A program made the translations under genes and the position numbers. Under the pieces are notes generated by a model. That model saw only the letters and a program-made list of their open reading frames with translations. It did not search any database and was not told the DNA's origin. Of a stretch of 64,000 bases of DNA, positions 24,388 through 33,925 are shown piece after piece; positions within the stretch are counted from its first letter, which is position 1; every line of letters starts with the position of its first letter. Source of the DNA: Spirosoma arboris (GTDB lineage: Bacteria > Bacteroidota > Bacteroidia > Cytophagales > Spirosomataceae); contig NZ_WPIN01000007.1 of the NCBI RefSeq assembly GCF_009754945.1, forward strand, positions 1-64,000. Reading direction: 5' to 3'.

Positions 24388-27300
24388 ATGAAGGGACGTA
24401 TTTTTTACTCCTACTTAGTGGCTTTACTGTGTATAGTTGGTCTATCAACTAGCAGTTTTGGGCAGACAATAACCAATGTCAATGTTTCCCCAAATCCAGT
24501 TTGTCCAGGCAATGGACTTACTATTACGTTCACAACCAGCACTTCATTTGCTGCCGGTATTGTATTTACAGCTTATTTATCTGACGTAACAGGCTTTATT
24601 TCTGCCAGTTCACCTAGTATAGGTAATGTTGCTGCTACGAAAGCAACTAACGGTACTATCAATGCGATTATTCCTTCGAGCACTGCAAATGGCTCTTTAT
24701 ATCATGTTCAGGTGGTTGCCAGTAACGCAGCAAAAACTAGCGGAACAAGTACCACGCCCTTTGCTGTTAATGCTCCTGCTGCTCCAACTGTAACAAATCC
24801 TACTCCCTACTGTGAAGGTTCAACAGCTCAATCATTGGCTGCCAATGCCACTGGACAAAATTTGAAATGGTATGGCACTAATCCTAATGGATCAGGATCT
24901 AATACGGCAACTATACCTAGCACGACTGCAACGGCTATATATTATGTCAGTCAGACTATAGGTGGTTGTGAGAGTTCAAAGGCGACTATTACGGTTACAG
25001 TTAAAGACACTCCTCCAGCACCAAGTACTACTCCTGTAGCTTATTGTGCAGGTCAAACGGCCAGCGCTTTAACTGCATCCCCGCAATCTGGAGCCGCTCT
25101 CAACTGGTATGGTACTAGCCAAACCGGAGGTACGGCTTCTTCGGTTTCTCCTGTTCCTTCAACAACAGCTACAGGGAGCACAACCTATTATGTTAGCCAA
25201 ACACTCAATGGTTGTGAAGGGCCGCGTACCAGCCTTGTTGTAACTGTAAATGGCATTCCATCCTCTCCAACTGCCACATCTGCTGTTTACTGCGAAGGCT
25301 CACAGGCACAGCCCTTATCAGCTACTGGCCAGAATCTAAAATGGTATGGTACCAGCCAAACAGGAGGAACGGCATCAGGAACACCGACGGTCCCTAATAC
25401 GACAATAGTTGGAACTACTCCTTACTATGTGTCGCAAACCGTCAATAACTGCGAAAGTCCACGAACTGGCATTCCCATCCTAATAAAAAGCACTCCTGCA
25501 GCCCCTGGCACGTCAGGAATTGAGTTTTGCCAAGGAGTCAGTGCCCCAACGTTGACAGCAACTCTGGTTGCCAATGCTACTTCGAACTGGTATGGTACTA
25601 ACCAAACAGGGGGAACAGCTTCAAGTAGTCCACCTACTCTCTCCAGTTCTACTCCAGGGACTACACTTTATTATGTTAGTCAGACACTCAATGGTTGCGA
25701 AAGTTCACGCGCTAGTTCGAGCGTACGAATAAAAGTAACACCTAGTGCACCAAGTGTTAGTCCAGTTGCTTTCTGTAATAATAGTCCAGCTCAACCTTTA
25801 ACGGCTACAGGTTCGAACCTAAAATGGTACGATGCGGCAGATGCTTCATTAGGCGGGGCACCAACACCTAATACGGGTACTGTTGGTAGCCAGACGTATA
25901 AAGTATCCCAAACAATCGAAGGATGCGAAGGAGCCAAGGCAACTATTACAGTCACGATCAATGCGATACCATCTGCCCCTGTTGGTACGTCTGCTGTTTA
26001 CTGCGAAGGCTCACAGGCACAGGCCTTATCAGCTACTGGCCAGAATCTAAAATGGTATGGTACTAGCCAAACAGGAGGAACGGCATCAGGAACACCGACG
26101 GTCCCTAATACGACAATAGTTGGAACTACTCCTTACTATGTGTCGCAAACCGTCAATAACTGCGAAAGTCCACGAACTGGCATTCCCATCCTAATAAAAA
26201 GCACTCCTGCAGCCCCTGGCACGTCAGGAATTGAGTTTTGCCAAGGAGTCAGTGCCCCAACGTTGACAGCAACTCTGGTTGCCAATGCTACTTCGAACTG
26301 GTATGGTACTAACCAAACAGGGGGAACAGCTTCAAGCACTGCACCCGTCGTTTCTAATTCCACTATAGGCACTACGGTCTACTATGTCAGCCAGACCCTT
26401 AATGGCTGTGAAAGTCCACGTGCCAGTTTGAGTGTTCGAGTAAAAGCAATACCCAGTGCGCCTGGTGTAAGTCCTATTAGTTTCTGCAATAATGGTCCAG
26501 CTCAACCTTTAACGGCTACGGGTTCGAACCTAAAATGGTACGATGCGGCAGATGCTTCATTAGGCGGATCGCCAACGCCCAATACGGGTACTGTTGGTAG
26601 CCAAATCTATAAAGTTTCTCAAACTGTAGAAAGCTGCGAAGGGCCTAAAGCCAGTATTACCGTTACGATCAATGCAATACCGGCAGCTCCCACGGGCACC
26701 TCTCCTTCCGCTTATTGCGAAGGCACACAGGCCCAATCATTATCAGCTGTTGGCCAGAATCTAAAATGGTATGGTACTAGCCAAACGGGTGGCTCTGGAT
26801 CGGGGAATGCGACTGTCCCCAGCACAGCAGCTTCTGCTATTGGAAGTGTCATATACTATGTGACACAAACGGTCAATGGCTGCGAAAGTCCACGAACGGG
26901 AATCTCCGTGCAGGTTAAAGATACACCCGATGCCCCTGGTACTTCGGGCATTGAGTTCTGTCAAAATTATAGTGCTCCAACGTTAACAGCAACCCTAGTC
27001 GCTAATGCCACTCCTAACTGGTATGGCACATCTGCGAGTGGTGGTTCGGCATCTGGCAATGCTCCTACCCCTTCGAATTCCTCAGTTGGGTCAACAGTTT
27101 ATTATGTTAGTCAAACTTTGAGTGGTTGTGAAGGCCCCCGCGCAAGTTTGACGGTACGGGTAAAAAGTACACCCGGTGTACCCGGTGTAAGCCCAATTAG
27201 CTTTTGCAACAATAGTCAGGCACAACCATTGACGGCCAATGGCTCTAATCTCAAATGGTACGATGCTTCTGATAATTTGTTGGGTGGCACTCCTACCCCT

Positions 27301-28989
27301 GGTACTGGCTCTGTTGGTAATCAAACGTACAAAGTCTCGCAAACATCTGGAGAAGGTTGTGAAGGTCCTAAAGCAACTCTAATCGTTACGATTAATGCAC
27401 TACCTGCCTCACCTAATATAACTTCCGTTAGCTATTGCCAGATCCAGCAGGATCAGCCTCCGCAGAATGTAACTTCATTAGCCTCGAATGCTAGCGGTCA
27501 GGCATTACGATGGTATAATACAGATGGTAATCAGTTTCCTAGTGCGCCTATTCCGTCAATTGATAAAGCTGGAACCCAGACTTATCTGGTCACCCAGACG
27601 GTGAATAATTGTGAAAGTGTTAGAACAGAAATAAAAGTCACCGTTAACACACTCGCTGCACCGACCACTCCCAGACCTCTGGTTGTTTATTGCCTTAACG
27701 ACAAGGCAACCCCACTGGAAGCGGTTGGCGAAACAGGCAGTCAGCTAAAATGGATCGATCCCTATGGTAGGATTACCAATGATGCTCCTACGCCACTTAC
27801 ACTTAATACCAACGTTCAGCCAGGTGGCGACCCGTTCTACGTTTATCAGATTGGTGCCAATGGGTGCTACAGCCCTCGCGCCATCATCAAAGCAATCGTT
27901 ACCTCACCGCCTACCCTGGGTCTGATGGCGCCAACAGCTAGTGTTAATTTGGGACAGCGAGCTCCTTTGCAATTGAAGTTTACCAGTTCTGGCCCCTATA
28001 GTTATACGCTCACCGGCGGTTACACAGGAATCTCTAACAAAGCCGATACAACCATCTCAGTATTACCACGCGGTAACACTATCTATCAGGTCGTAACGGT
28101 CTCAAATGGCTGTGGTGTGGGACTACCCGGCAATCCAGCAACGGCTCAAATTAATGTCATTGTCCCAACGGTTTCAACTGGTTCACTGGCAACAACGACC
28201 CTGTGTGCGGGTACATCGATTGCGGTCCCCTTTACAACAACAGGACAATTTACCTCCGGTAATACATTCCGAGTCGAGATGGTCAGTTTGGCAGATACCT
28301 CTAAAAAGTATGCTGTTACGGCAACAGCCAACAGCTCTCCCGTTGTAGGTGTATTACCTCTTACATTACCGAGCGGACAATATTCTGTCCGGGTGAAAGC
28401 CGACAATCCCGAAATAGCCATTACAGGTAGTAACAGTCCTACCCAGATGACGGTACGTTCGGTGGCGAGTGCAACACTGACAGGTACGCAGACTATTTAT
28501 GAAGGTACTCCCGCTAATTTAACGCTGACATTTGCGGGTGATGGGCCGTGGACCGCAACCTATGCCGATAGTCTTCGCTCCTACTCTGCCACAACGTCCA
28601 CGAGCCCATATGTTTTCGAAGCACGGCCAGCTCGGACAACGATTTACCGTCTGACAAACGTTACGAATACTTGTGGTAATGGACCAATTTCGGGGACTGC
28701 AACCATTACGGTAGCACCCTTATTGGGTGTAGACGATAACTCTCTTGACCCGCTGGTAAAAGCCTATCCAGTTCCTACCCAAACAATACTTAGGGTAGAA
28801 TTAGATTTACCATTAACTCATGATGCAGCGACATTATCGCTTATTGATGCAGGAGGTCGGCCTATTTTGCAGCATAGCACGCGCAAACAGCTCAATGAAC
28901 TTGACCTAACTACACAGCCTAACGGTTTGTATTTCCTACGTATACAGGTTGGCGACCGGCAAACGGTTCGTAAGGTATTGAAACAATAA
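24388..28989 (+). CDS. Large T9SS cargo protein of tandem Ig-like repeats
   Basis: A 1533-residue surface or secreted protein. A signal peptide (about residues 1-25, ending SFGQ) is followed by an introductory domain. From about residue 130 there are at least twelve tandem units of about 75-80 residues. Each has a core such as YCEGSQAQPLSATGQNLKWYG, then YYVSQTVNNCESPRT at the end, the pattern of Ig-like CHU_C/SprB-type repeats. Each repeat carries a conserved Cys pair. Two further Ig-like domains precede the C-terminal type A sorting domain (KAYPVPTQTILRVELDLPL to GLYFLRIQVGDRQTVRKVLKQ). It is probably an adhesin. Part of the array is a recent duplication (see 25279-26336). Confidence 0.9.
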   Translation: MKGRIFYSYLVALLCIVGLSTSSFGQTITNVNVSPNPVCPGNGLTITFTTSTSFAAGIVFTAYLSDVTGFISASSPSIGNVAATKATNGTINAIIPSSTANGSLYHVQVVASNAAKTSGTSTTPFAVNAPAAPTVTNPTPYCEGSTAQSLAANATGQNLKWYGTNPNGSGSNTATIPSTTATAIYYVSQTIGGCESSKATITVTVKDTPPAPSTTPVAYCAGQTASALTASPQSGAALNWYGTSQTGGTASSVSPVPSTTATGSTTYYVSQTLNGCEGPRTSLVVTVNGIPSSPTATSAVYCEGSQAQPLSATGQNLKWYGTSQTGGTASGTPTVPNTTIVGTTPYYVSQTVNNCESPRTGIPILIKSTPAAPGTSGIEFCQGVSAPTLTATLVANATSNWYGTNQTGGTASSSPPTLSSSTPGTTLYYVSQTLNGCESSRASSSVRIKVTPSAPSVSPVAFCNNSPAQPLTATGSNLKWYDAADASLGGAPTPNTGTVGSQTYKVSQTIEGCEGAKATITVTINAIPSAPVGTSAVYCEGSQAQALSATGQNLKWYGTSQTGGTASGTPTVPNTTIVGTTPYYVSQTVNNCESPRTGIPILIKSTPAAPGTSGIEFCQGVSAPTLTATLVANATSNWYGTNQTGGTASSTAPVVSNSTIGTTVYYVSQTLNGCESPRASLSVRVKAIPSAPGVSPISFCNNGPAQPLTATGSNLKWYDAADASLGGSPTPNTGTVGSQIYKVSQTVESCEGPKASITVTINAIPAAPTGTSPSAYCEGTQAQSLSAVGQNLKWYGTSQTGGSGSGNATVPSTAASAIGSVIYYVTQTVNGCESPRTGISVQVKDTPDAPGTSGIEFCQNYSAPTLTATLVANATPNWYGTSASGGSASGNAPTPSNSSVGSTVYYVSQTLSGCEGPRASLTVRVKSTPGVPGVSPISFCNNSQAQPLTANGSNLKWYDASDNLLGGTPTPGTGSVGNQTYKVSQTSGEGCEGPKATLIVTINALPASPNITSVSYCQIQQDQPPQNVTSLASNASGQALRWYNTDGNQFPSAPIPSIDKAGTQTYLVTQTVNNCESVRTEIKVTVNTLAAPTTPRPLVVYCLNDKATPLEAVGETGSQLKWIDPYGRITNDAPTPLTLNTNVQPGGDPFYVYQIGANGCYSPRAIIKAIVTSPPTLGLMAPTASVNLGQRAPLQLKFTSSGPYSYTLTGGYTGISNKADTTISVLPRGNTIYQVVTVSNGCGVGLPGNPATAQINVIVPTVSTGSLATTTLCAGTSIAVPFTTTGQFTSGNTFRVEMVSLADTSKKYAVTATANSSPVVGVLPLTLPSGQYSVRVKADNPEIAITGSNSPTQMTVRSVASATLTGTQTIYEGTPANLTLTFAGDGPWTATYADSLRSYSATTSTSPYVFEARPARTTIYRLTNVTNTCGNGPISGTATITVAPLLGVDDNSLDPLVKAYPVPTQTILRVELDLPLTHDAATLSLIDAGGRPILQHSTRKQLNELDLTTQPNGLYFLRIQVGDRQTVRKVLKQ
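25279..26336 (+). repeat. 711-bp near-identical internal repeat
   Basis: Bases 25279-25625 recur at 25990-26336 with only a handful of differences. The next block (about 25791-25856) recurs 711 bases later with the same offset. The period of 237 codons equals three Ig-like units. Other unit pairs in the same gene are much more diverged, so this copy is recent or has been homogenised by recombination. Confidence 0.9.
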
Positions 28990-29031
28990 AACAGCGGTAA
29001 ATAGGTAAGTGATCACTTACCAGCCCCTCTT

Positions 29032-29466
29032 ATGCCCGACGAATACTTTATGGAACTAGCGCTTGGCATGGCAGAAGAAGCCGCCGACAATGGCGAAATT
29101 CCTGTTGGTGCTATCGTCGTTTGCCGTAATCGAATTATTGCCAAATCTCGCAACCAAACCGAACAGTTGACCGATGTAACGGCGCATGCCGAGCTTATGG
29201 CCATTACTGCAGCGGAGCATTATTTAGGCAGTAAATATTTGACTGATTGTACGTTATACGTAACCTTAGAACCCTGTGTGATGTGCGCGGGCGCTTTATT
29301 CTGGGCTCAGCTTGGCCGATTAGTAATCGGCGCAAACGATCCCAAGCGAGGCTATAGCCGTATGCAGCCATCAATATTACATCCAAAAACTCGACTCGAA
29401 ACTGGTATATTAGCCGACGAAAGTCAGGCATTACTGGCAAAGTTTTTTAATCGTCTAAGAACATAA
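29032..29466 (+). CDS. tadA: tRNA-specific adenosine deaminase
   Basis: A 144-residue zinc deaminase that converts A34 of tRNA-Arg(ACG) to inosine. The catalytic zinc motif HAELMAI (His and Glu, about residues 52-58) and PCVMCAGAL (two Cys, about 82-90) are intact, and DEYFMELALGMAEEAADNGEIPVGA is the standard opening. Length is normal. Family members can deaminate other nucleosides, but the N-terminal pattern favours TadA. It begins about 40 bases after the T9SS cargo gene. Confidence 0.9.
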   Translation: MPDEYFMELALGMAEEAADNGEIPVGAIVVCRNRIIAKSRNQTEQLTDVTAHAELMAITAAEHYLGSKYLTDCTLYVTLEPCVMCAGALFWAQLGRLVIGANDPKRGYSRMQPSILHPKTRLETGILADESQALLAKFFNRLRT

Positions 29467-29523
29467 TTTGAAATCGGCTTGTTAACCCAACCGAATAATC
29501 TTACATTCTAACTAATCAATACA

Positions 29524-30138
29524 ATGGCTTTTGTATTAGATCCGCTTCCTTACCCCAGCGATTCGCTCGAACCGAATATTGACAAGCAGACCATGGAAAT
29601 TCACCACGGCAAGCACCACAACGCTTACGTGACGAACTTGAATAATGCCATTGCAGGCACTGATCTGGAGAATAAATCCATCGAAGACCTGCTGGCCAGC
29701 GTGAGCAAAGCACCGGTTGCTGTTCGTAATAATGGTGGTGGTCATTATAACCACACGCTTTTCTGGAATACAATTTCGGGTAATGGTGGTGGCCAGCCAA
29801 CAGGTACGTTGGCCGAGGCTATCAATCAGAAGTTTGGCTCGTTTGATACGTTTAAAGAAGAATTTACCAAAGCAGCAACCACCCGTTTTGGCTCCGGCTG
29901 GGCTTGGTTGATTGTAACGCCTGAAGGTGAATTAGCGATCACCTCATCGCCCAATCAGGACAATCCATTAATGGATATTGCCGAAGTAAAGGGCTTCCCC
30001 GTTATTGGGCTTGACGTTTGGGAGCATGCTTATTACCTGAAATATCAGAATCGTCGACCAGACTATATTGCAGCCTATTTCAATGTAGTTGACTGGAGTG
30101 CCGCCGAAAAACGGTATCAACAAGGCAAGCAGGCGTAA
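29524..30138 (+). CDS. Superoxide dismutase (Fe/Mn family)
   Basis: A 204-residue cytoplasmic enzyme that dismutates superoxide. Metal ligands are visible as His in MEIHHGKHHNAYV (about residue 27), His in NGGGHYNHTLFW (about 79), and Asp and His in LDVWEHAYYLKYQNRRPDYI (about 166 and 170). Length and motif spacing are normal. Iron or manganese cannot be decided safely by eye. It stands alone, followed by a hairpin-rich spacer and tRNA-His. Confidence 0.93.
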   Translation: MAFVLDPLPYPSDSLEPNIDKQTMEIHHGKHHNAYVTNLNNAIAGTDLENKSIEDLLASVSKAPVAVRNNGGGHYNHTLFWNTISGNGGGQPTGTLAEAINQKFGSFDTFKEEFTKAATTRFGSGWAWLIVTPEGELAITSSPNQDNPLMDIAEVKGFPVIGLDVWEHAYYLKYQNRRPDYIAAYFNVVDWSAAEKRYQQGKQA

Positions 30139-30146
30139 TAATAAGT

Positions 30147-30228
<82 letters not shown>

Positions 30229-30235
30229 AAATTTT

Positions 30236-30243
30236 TATCTTTG
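30236..30243 (+). promoter_or_regulatory. -7 element of tRNA-His
   Basis: TATCTTTG matches TAnnTTTG and lies 12 bases before the tRNA. The -33 element would fall within the right arm of the heptamer hairpin. Confidence 0.6.
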
Positions 30244-30255
30244 CAGTCTCAAAAT

Positions 30256-30330
30256 GGTGATTGTAGCTCAGTCGGTTAGAGCGTCGGATTGTGGTTCCGA
30301 AGGTCGCGGGTTCGAGCCCCGTCTTTCACC
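30256..30330 (+). tRNA. tRNA-His (anticodon GTG)
   Basis: The sequence begins with the extra G at -1 characteristic of tRNA-His. The anticodon loop TTGTGGT on stem TCGGA / TCCGA holds GTG. The T arm is GCGGG TTCGAGC CCCGT. The discriminator is C and CCA is not encoded. The acceptor stem as written (GTGATTG against CTTTCAC) has two adjacent T-T mismatches at positions 5-68 and 6-67, which is unusual. Confidence 0.9.
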
Positions 30331-30340
30331 CTAGATCAAG

Positions 30341-30366
30341 GCCCTGATACTATCAGGGCTTTTTTC
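30341..30366 (+). terminator. Terminator of tRNA-His
   Basis: GCCCTGATA (30341-30349) pairs with TATCAGGGC (30351-30359) and is followed by six T residues. Confidence 0.85.
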
Positions 30367-30640
30367 GTTTATTTGCCTGATTTTTATACATCTATGATCT
30401 GCAAGAATCAAGACCTTTTCCCTTTGATCCTGCTGGTCAATCTTTACTATTTGCTTTACAGCTATAAAATGATATTTTTGTTGATATATTTCCTTAAAAC
30501 CTTAAACAAAGTAATCGTATTTCAGTTCTGAGAATAGGTTATATAGCAAAGGAAACAGGTTATTCTCAATTGATTCCAGCTTTGTTTAACTGAATTTACG
30601 ATAGACCAGTCATAGCGTTTAGTCGTATCAATATCATCTT

Positions 30641-31516
30641 ATGAGTACGTATTCAATAAGAGATTTAGAGCAGCTTTCGGGCATAAAAGCCCATACATTA
30701 CGAATCTGGGAGCAACGATATGGCATTATTTCCCCCCAGCGTACCAATACCAATATTCGAGCTTACGACGACCAAGACCTGAAGCTGGTTCTTAATATTT
30801 CTTTGTTAAAAGATCATGGCTATAAGATTTCGGAGATCTCGAAACTATCTCCCGATGAGTTGTATAGGGAAGTAATTAAAGTTTCGGATCGACAAATTAC
30901 GTATCCCGATCAGATTCAAGCACTCACTCTTGCTATGATTGATCTGGATGAGGATCGGTTTGAGAAAATTATTAATACCAATATCCTTCAATTTGGATTC
31001 GAAAATACGATGATTCACATCGTTTATCCATTTTTGAATCGTATTGGTACATTGTGGGTAACGGGGTCAGTCGGGCCAGCGCAAGAGCATTTCATTACAA
31101 ATCTGATTCGGCAGAAACTTATTGTTGCTATAGATGGCATAGGCAAGCATAGCGCAACAGGTAAAAAATACCTGCTTTTTCTACCAGAGGGAGAATTTCA
31201 CGAAATCAGTTTATTATTTGCAAACTATATTATTCGGGCTCGTTCTAACAAGGTCATTTATTTAGGGCAGAGCCTGCCATTCGAAGAATTAGTATTCACT
31301 TATGAGCGACATAAGCCTAATTATTTATTTACTGCGCTGACATCACATCCATCAAATCATGAGGTTCAGCCTTTCGTAAACCGTCTGGCCAACAAATTTT
31401 CGGATTCACAGGTAATTATGACGGGCTATCAGGTAATAGGCCAAGACATTGAGACACCAGATAATGTGATGATTATCAATAATATTAATGACTTGGTGCG
31501 AATTGCAACAACTTAA
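30641..31516 (+). CDS. MerR-family regulator with cobalamin-binding domain (CarH/LitR-like)
   Basis: A 291-residue regulator. Residues 1-70 are a MerR winged helix (YSIRDLEQLSGIKAHTLRIWEQRYGI). The rest reads as a four-helix bundle plus Rossmann B12-binding domain. Trp139 and Glu149-His150 form the Wx9EH motif of B12-dependent light sensors (LWVTGSVGPAQEHF). The lower-ligand loop reads EGEFHEIS, with His187 in place of the DxHxxG His. In Thermus CarH the residue after the Trp is the His that ligates cobalamin after photolysis; here it is Val140, so the light response may differ. Targets are unknown. The flanking genes are not carotenoid genes. Confidence 0.8.
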   Translation: MSTYSIRDLEQLSGIKAHTLRIWEQRYGIISPQRTNTNIRAYDDQDLKLVLNISLLKDHGYKISEISKLSPDELYREVIKVSDRQITYPDQIQALTLAMIDLDEDRFEKIINTNILQFGFENTMIHIVYPFLNRIGTLWVTGSVGPAQEHFITNLIRQKLIVAIDGIGKHSATGKKYLLFLPEGEFHEISLLFANYIIRARSNKVIYLGQSLPFEELVFTYERHKPNYLFTALTSHPSNHEVQPFVNRLANKFSDSQVIMTGYQVIGQDIETPDNVMIINNINDLVRIATT

Positions 31517-31530
31517 TCTCTGCCATTAAC

Positions 31531-32496
31531 TTACAACTCACTTTGCGTAAAGGTCAACGCCCGCCGTTCTGCGTATGTATGTTCGTCGCGGGAAATTTGA
31601 AAACCAACGTGACCTCCCAATCGGGGTGTTTCCAGAAAGATAGATTTGTGGGATTCTGCCAACCAACCCGGCGAACATTCTGGTGATAGTAATGGGTCAT
31701 TCTGCGCATTTAGCAGCAACGTTGGTGTAGTAATACCAGCCATGAAATTAACTGCCGATGCCTGGTTATAGAAATCCTCAGCATCGGAGTAATTATTAAC
31801 CGGAGCCGAAAAAAACTCATCGAAATCTCGCCATTTCTTTACGTATTGTAACTTGCTCATGTCTAACTGGTCGGGGAAACGACTAGCCTTCTGACTTAGT
31901 TTGACAACAAGTTTTTTCATAAACCGATTGCGGTAGAACCGATTAGCCAGTCGGTCAAGTAGAACCGCACTTGCACCTAAATCGGTTGGCGCTGAGATGG
32001 CAACACCTCGTTTTATTACATCAGGAAGCTGCTTGCCATGAACACCAAGGTATTTCAGTGTAATATTCCCTCCCATGCTATAACCAATCAACGCGACTTC
32101 GGTATACTGTTTTGTTCGTAACGCCTGATTAATAACTTCCCCCAAATCACCAATTTCGCCGTGATTATACAATCGGAACGCGCGATTCATTTCGCCACTA
32201 CAGGAGCGGCAATTCCAGGCCAATACATCGTATCCCTGTTGGGCAAAGAGTTTCGCCGTACCCAGCATATATTGGCGACTACTATCCCCCTCTAATCCGT
32301 GCGTCAGGATAACCAGCCGATTTTGTCCTTTGTCAATCCAATCCAGATCAACAAAGTCACCATCGGCCAATGTCAATCGCTCGCGCTCATAAGAAACGTC
32401 TGTCACTTTACGCGTGAGGCTGGGAATAATGGTTTGTAAATGACCATTATATTGATAAGCTGGTGGACCGGGGTAAGCAGAACGAATTAGCGGCAT
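31531..32496 (-). CDS. Alpha/beta hydrolase, YheT family
   Basis: The open frame begins at a TTG at 32505, and the ATG at 32496 (MPLIRSAYPGPPAYQYNGHLQTIIPSL) is the natural start, giving 321 residues. The opening 'NGHLQTI.P' is characteristic of YheT-type hydrolases. The nucleophile elbow is IGYSMGGNITLKYLG (Ser about residue 140), the oxyanion region is LTHGLEGDSSRQYM, and the catalytic His lies in RLGGHVGFQ. The substrate of the family is uncertain, with medium-chain esters suggested. It is convergent with the MerR-B12 gene. Confidence 0.85.
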   Translation of the reverse strand: MPLIRSAYPGPPAYQYNGHLQTIIPSLTRKVTDVSYERERLTLADGDFVDLDWIDKGQNRLVILTHGLEGDSSRQYMLGTAKLFAQQGYDVLAWNCRSCSGEMNRAFRLYNHGEIGDLGEVINQALRTKQYTEVALIGYSMGGNITLKYLGVHGKQLPDVIKRGVAISAPTDLGASAVLLDRLANRFYRNRFMKKLVVKLSQKASRFPDQLDMSKLQYVKKWRDFDEFFSAPVNNYSDAEDFYNQASAVNFMAGITTPTLLLNAQNDPLLSPECSPGWLAESHKSIFLETPRLGGHVGFQISRDEHTYAERRALTFTQSEL

Positions 32497-32549
32497 ATTA
32501 ACCAAACAACGGATACATTTACGTCGTTGTTCCAGTACAAACCATAGTC

Positions 32550-32993
32550 ATGCATATTGCCAAATACATTTCCGTCATCATTGCCAGCACAATTAAATTC
32601 GTTGGAGGGCCTCTTTCGGGTGTCACACTGGGGTTGACATGGCCCGAAACGGCAATTTGCACAACCCTGGGAATGATGCTAAGTGTTGTGGTGGTTACGT
32701 ATGCAGGAGCAGCCCTACAAGCCCTTTGGCAGCGCTATCGTCCCAGTACGTCTAAACGATTTACAAAACGCACTCGCCTGGCAATTCGCATCTGGAAACG
32801 AGCTGGTATGGCTGGTATTGCTCTGTTAACTCCCTTGATTCTGACGCCTATTGGAGGAACTATAATTGCCATTTCATTTGGTGTCAAACGTGGACAATTA
32901 CTCCTTTACATGTTCGTTAGTAGCGTTTTGTGGGCAGTAGTTCAAACGCTTGCCTTCTACCAGATTCCGGGGCTGAAGGGGATTTTTGGTTAG
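32550..32993 (+). CDS. Small multi-pass membrane protein
   Basis: A 147-residue protein with about four membrane helices (residues about 5-25, 36-60, 90-115, 120-140) and a basic loop (RYRPSTSKRFTKRTRLAIRIWKR) between the second and third. The pair of reentrant-like motifs TPLILTPIGGTIIAISFGVKRG is reminiscent of DedA-like or COG2426-like membrane proteins, but the match is not firm. It is divergent from the hydrolase gene, separated by about 50 bases. Function is unknown. Confidence 0.6.
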   Translation: MHIAKYISVIIASTIKFVGGPLSGVTLGLTWPETAICTTLGMMLSVVVVTYAGAALQALWQRYRPSTSKRFTKRTRLAIRIWKRAGMAGIALLTPLILTPIGGTIIAISFGVKRGQLLLYMFVSSVLWAVVQTLAFYQIPGLKGIFG

Positions 32994-33004
32994 TCATGAG
33001 TTGG

Positions 33005-33103
33005 TGAAGTAGTGAAAGTAAGAGAAGTAGGTGAAGTAAGTATCCGAAGCATCAAGTGTTTCTTTTCCTTACTTCACCTACTTCTCTTACTTTCACTACT
33101 TCA
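33005..33103. repeat. Long intergenic inverted repeat between convergent genes
   Basis: A 36-base arm (33005-33040; begins TGAAGTAGTGAAAGTAAGAG) is perfectly repeated in reverse complement at 33068-33103, and the pairing extends six more bases with two mismatches. The loop is 27 bases. One strand of each arm is all but pyrimidine-free. The right arm ends on the stop codon of the glycosyltransferase gene. Confidence 0.92.
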
Positions 33104-33871
33104 TCGACTTACTGTTTGTGGCGGTGCTGCAGTTGATTTTTTACGAAAATCCCCTTGGGAGAAATACTTTTCGATCAGGCAATACATCAGAATAAAGAAG
33201 TATCGGCTGCCCATTTCTTTAATCTTAAGCTTTGACTCGCCGTATTTCCGGTTTGTCCAGCTATTAGGCACTACGGCATAAGTATAACCGCGTACGATAG
33301 CCTTCAGTGGCAGTTCGACGGTTAAATTAAAGTGAGGGGATAGAAATGGTTTTATACCTTCGATCGTCTCACGTTTATAGAGTTTGAAGGCATTAGTCGT
33401 GTCGTTGTATTTAATGCCCATTACCATTCGGACAATGAAGTTGGCGATACGGTTGATAAATTTCTTTAACTCAGGATAGTCGATCACTTTACCATCTTTT
33501 CCCCAGCGCGAGCCAAACACCGCATCGACATTCGTCTCCTGCATTTTACGGTAGAATTTCACTAAATCTTCCGGATCATCCGACAAATCGGCCATGAATA
33601 CGGCTACACAATCGCCCGAGAATCTTTCCAGACCGTAACGTACTGCGTACCCAAATCCATTTGGGCCGGGATTCGTATAATAGACCAAAGTCGGAATTTC
33701 TGTTGCGGCTAACTGCTCCAGCACCTTCAGTGTGCCATCTTTTGAGTTGTCATTTGTAACGCAGATCTCATGAGGAACGCCGTGTTTAGCCAGCGTTTGA
33801 TAGAGTATTCGTAGCGTTGGCGGCAACGACTCTTCTTCATTATAAGCAGGAATAACAACGCTTAATTTCAT
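33101..33871 (-). CDS. Family 2 glycosyltransferase (polyprenol-phosphate type)
   Basis: A 256-residue GT-A enzyme opening LSVVIPAYNEEESLPPTLRIL, with the nucleotide section VTNDNSKDGTLKVLEQL and FMADLSDDPEDLVKF in place of the DxD. NTTNAFKLYKR-like pattern (NDTTNAFKLYKRETIEGIKPF) is typical of dolichol-phosphate-mannose-synthase-like enzymes. It lacks long C-terminal membrane helices. It probably transfers a sugar to a lipid carrier or growing glycan. It is the last gene of a minus-strand glycan cluster. Confidence 0.85.
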   Translation of the reverse strand: MKLSVVIPAYNEEESLPPTLRILYQTLAKHGVPHEICVTNDNSKDGTLKVLEQLAATEIPTLVYYTNPGPNGFGYAVRYGLERFSGDCVAVFMADLSDDPEDLVKFYRKMQETNVDAVFGSRWGKDGKVIDYPELKKFINRIANFIVRMVMGIKYNDTTNAFKLYKRETIEGIKPFLSPHFNLTVELPLKAIVRGYTYAVVPNSWTNRKYGESKLKIKEMGSRYFFILMYCLIEKYFSQGDFRKKSTAAPPQTVSR

Positions 33872-33925
33872 ATTCGGTCATGTGCAGGAAAAATCCGCAA
33901 TAGGAGTTAATGCAGCCCAAATCAC

